Notes under the pieces: model-generated
What the model saw: the letters and a program-made list of their open reading frames with translations, nothing else
Database searches by the model: none
What the model was told of the DNA's origin: nothing
Assembly: GCF_009604375.1 (NCBI RefSeq)
Contig: NZ_WEGH01000001.1
Location: forward strand, 496,001-560,000
Source of the DNA: Actinomadura macrotermitis
GTDB taxonomy: Bacteria > Actinomycetota > Actinomycetes > Streptosporangiales > Streptosporangiaceae
DNA: 64,000 bases
Direction of reading: 5' to 3'
In this document: positions 62,654-64,000 of the stretch, in pieces
Layout of the letters: each line of letters opens with the position of its first letter
How positions within the stretch are numbered: the stretch's first letter is position 1
Translations under genes and position numbers: made by a program

Positions 62654-64000
62654 TCAGGAACGGCGCGCGGGTGTCCCGGAAAGGTCGCCGGTCATCCGCA
62701 GCGCGAGCGCCGGGCACATCGCGACCGCACGCTGGACGTCCTTTTCCAGCCAGGACGGGACGTCGGTGCCGAGCACCACCGGGAAGCCGTACCGGTCGAG
62801 CTGGATCAGCTCGGGCACCAGGTAGGCGCACAGGCCGTGCCCGTCGCAGCGGCTCCAGTCGATGGCGACGCGGCCCTCGCTGCCATCGGGGACCGGCAGC
62901 GGCAGCACGCCGAACACCGGCAGCCCGCAGGAGCCGCCGCCCCGGTGGACCTCGATGTCGGCGGCGAACGCCTCGACCGCCGACAGCACGAACCGGGCGG
63001 TGCCGTCGGGGTGGCTGCACGCGCCCCGGCCGCGGCCGATGCCGGCCGCGCGGCGGACGTCGTCCGCGCTGCCCGAGCCGTCGGTCAGCGCGTTCATGGC
63101 GCGGACCACGTCGGGCAGGCCGAGCCGGCACGGCCCGCACTGCCCGGCCGACTGCGCGGCGAGGTAGGAGGCGATCCGGGTGACCTCGCCGAGCGGGCAG
63201 GTGCCCTCGGCGAGCGGCAAGATGATCCCGGCGCCGACGGTGCCGCCGACGGCCTTCATCCCCGCCCGCGACAGCACCGCGCGCCCCACCCCGGCGGGGC
63301 CGAGCCACTGCCCGTGGTAGCCGCCGACGAGCACGCCCGGCCCGGGCGGCACGCCGCAGTGCTCCAGCACGGCGGCGAGCGGCGTGCCATAGGGCGCCTC
63401 GACGACCTGGGTGCCGCCGATCGTGAGCAGCGTGGTGCCGGGCTCCTCGCCGGTGCCGGCCGAGGCGTACAGGTCGGGGCCGAGCGAGGTCAGCACCGCC
63501 AGCTGGGCGAACGTCTCGGTGTTGGACAACAGCGTCGGGCAGCCGTCCACGCCGGACGCGGCGGCGCGGACCTTGCGGCCGGGCGGGATCGGCGTCTCAC
63601 CGTTGATCGCGCGGATCACCGCGCCGCTCTCGCCGGAGATGAACCGCTCGGTGAGCCGGACGACGCGCGCCGCCAGCCGCCGCTCGCCGATCGCGGCGCG
63701 CACCGACCGGGCCGCCTCGTCGCTCTCCACCGCGACCACGATCCGCTGGGTGCCGAGCGCGGACGCGGCGATCTGCGCGCCGTCCAGCACCAGGTGCGGA
63801 GCGCGGCCGAGCAGCACCTTGTCCTTCTGGCTGCCGGGCTCGCCCTCGGCGCCGTTGACGACGACGACGGCGTCCGCGGCGGGGCGGCGGGTCTCGCCTC
63901 GCTCCCCCGGCAGCAGCCCGGCCTGGTCCGCCGAGGGGTGCACGACGCGGGCGGCGACGGCCCGCAGCTTGCGGGCGAAGGGGAACCCGGCGCCGCCGCG
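62654..64000 (-). CDS. NuoF-like flavoprotein fused to a C-terminal ferredoxin (5' end outside window)
   Basis: The gene enters at the window edge, so its N-terminus is missing. The visible 448 residues begin RGGAGFPFARKL, the FMN loop of complex I 51-kDa-type proteins, then VVVNGAEGEPGSQKDK and an SLBB-like region (GGTQVVEAPYGTPLAAVLEHC). The Fe-S region reads QSAGQCGPCRLGL ... GRGACSHPDG; the first cysteine of the usual SCGxCxPC motif is replaced by alanine. The end is a single-cluster ferredoxin, IDWSRCDGHGLCAYLVPE ... AMCPALAL (C-x5-C ... CP). It is not part of a nuo operon here. A link to ferric-reductase-like membrane proteins is possible but not visible. Confidence 0.85.
   Translation of the reverse strand, partial: RGGAGFPFARKLRAVAARVVHPSADQAGLLPGERGETRRPAADAVVVVNGAEGEPGSQKDKVLLGRAPHLVLDGAQIAASALGTQRIVVAVESDEAARSVRAAIGERRLAARVVRLTERFISGESGAVIRAINGETPIPPGRKVRAAASGVDGCPTLLSNTETFAQLAVLTSLGPDLYASAGTGEEPGTTLLTIGGTQVVEAPYGTPLAAVLEHCGVPPGPGVLVGGYHGQWLGPAGVGRAVLSRAGMKAVGGTVGAGIILPLAEGTCPLGEVTRIASYLAAQSAGQCGPCRLGLPDVVRAMNALTDGSGSADDVRRAAGIGRGRGACSHPDGTARFVLSAVEAFAADIEVHRGGGSCGLPVFGVLPLPVPDGSEGRVAIDWSRCDGHGLCAYLVPELIQLDRYGFPVVLGTDVPSWLEKDVQRAVAMCPALALRMTGDLSGTPARRS

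Overview
This window is chromosomal DNA of a high-GC Gram-positive actinomycete. The codon third positions are almost all G or C. The gene content (bldD beside the pyr operon, the actinobacterial nucleoid protein mIHF, a PASTA-domain PknL kinase with an Rv2175c-type DNA-binding protein, SAV_6107-, DUF5954- and DUF5304-type proteins, a DasR-type operator and a mycobacterial-type LexA box) points to a filamentous actinomycete, probably Streptosporangiales (Actinomadura-like). That family-level guess is inference. No rRNA, tRNA, CRISPR array, insertion sequence or prophage was seen; this looks like stable core chromosome with a few accessory genes.

Layout. 1-4.1 kb: metK, coaBC, rpoZ, gmk and mihF, all on the minus strand. 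4.3-14.4 kb: a complete pyrimidine operon, pyrR-pyrB-pyrC-carA-carB-pyrK-pyrD-pyrF, minus strand, mostly joined by start/stop overlaps and headed by a PyrR-binding hairpin that includes the pyrR ribosome binding site. 14.7-15.3 kb: bldD with a candidate autoregulatory box. 15.4-23.6 kb: an accessory stretch with an MFS transporter, a flippase-like membrane protein, a HEPN protein behind an SOS box, a 57-residue DUF1737 protein, a LysR regulator divergent from clpP, ybaK, an ArsC/Spx-like protein, a pair of helical proteins and a GNAT enzyme. 23.5-38.7 kb: metF, idsA, a CMD protein, a secreted GH3 glycosidase, a Ser/Thr kinase, thiE, an Rv2175c-like protein, a ferredoxin-reductase-like flavoprotein, a TPP riboswitch with thiO-thiS-thiG, an EamA transporter, pknL and nfo. 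39-43.3 kb: a LytS/LytTR two-component system coupled to a small membrane protein and a sodium/solute symporter. 43.4-46.5 kb: a molybdopterin oxidoreductase, a DAHP synthase behind an aromatic leader peptide and attenuator, and a second EamA transporter. 46.5-60.6 kb: DUF5954, thiI, a PPi-type phosphofructokinase, a NarL-type two-component system, a PlsC-type acyltransferase, ROK glucokinase, SRPBCC, metallophosphoesterase, cutC, a FadD15-type ligase and an SDR. The order metF-idsA-...-Rv2175c-pknL-...-DAHP synthase-...-acyltransferase-...-SRPBCC-fadD15 recalls the Rv2172c-Rv2187 region of Mycobacterium tuberculosis. 60.6-64 kb: secreted DUF1996 and DUF4142 proteins and a NuoF/ferredoxin fusion cut by the window end.

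Regulation is the most informative layer. Visible in the DNA are a PyrR translational switch, a BldD box, a LexA box, DasR-like sites, a TPP riboswitch, an aromatic-amino-acid attenuator with its leader peptide, and a recurring layout in which a TANNNT -10 box lies 6-8 nt before the start codon. The last feature implies many leaderless mRNAs and was used to choose several starts.
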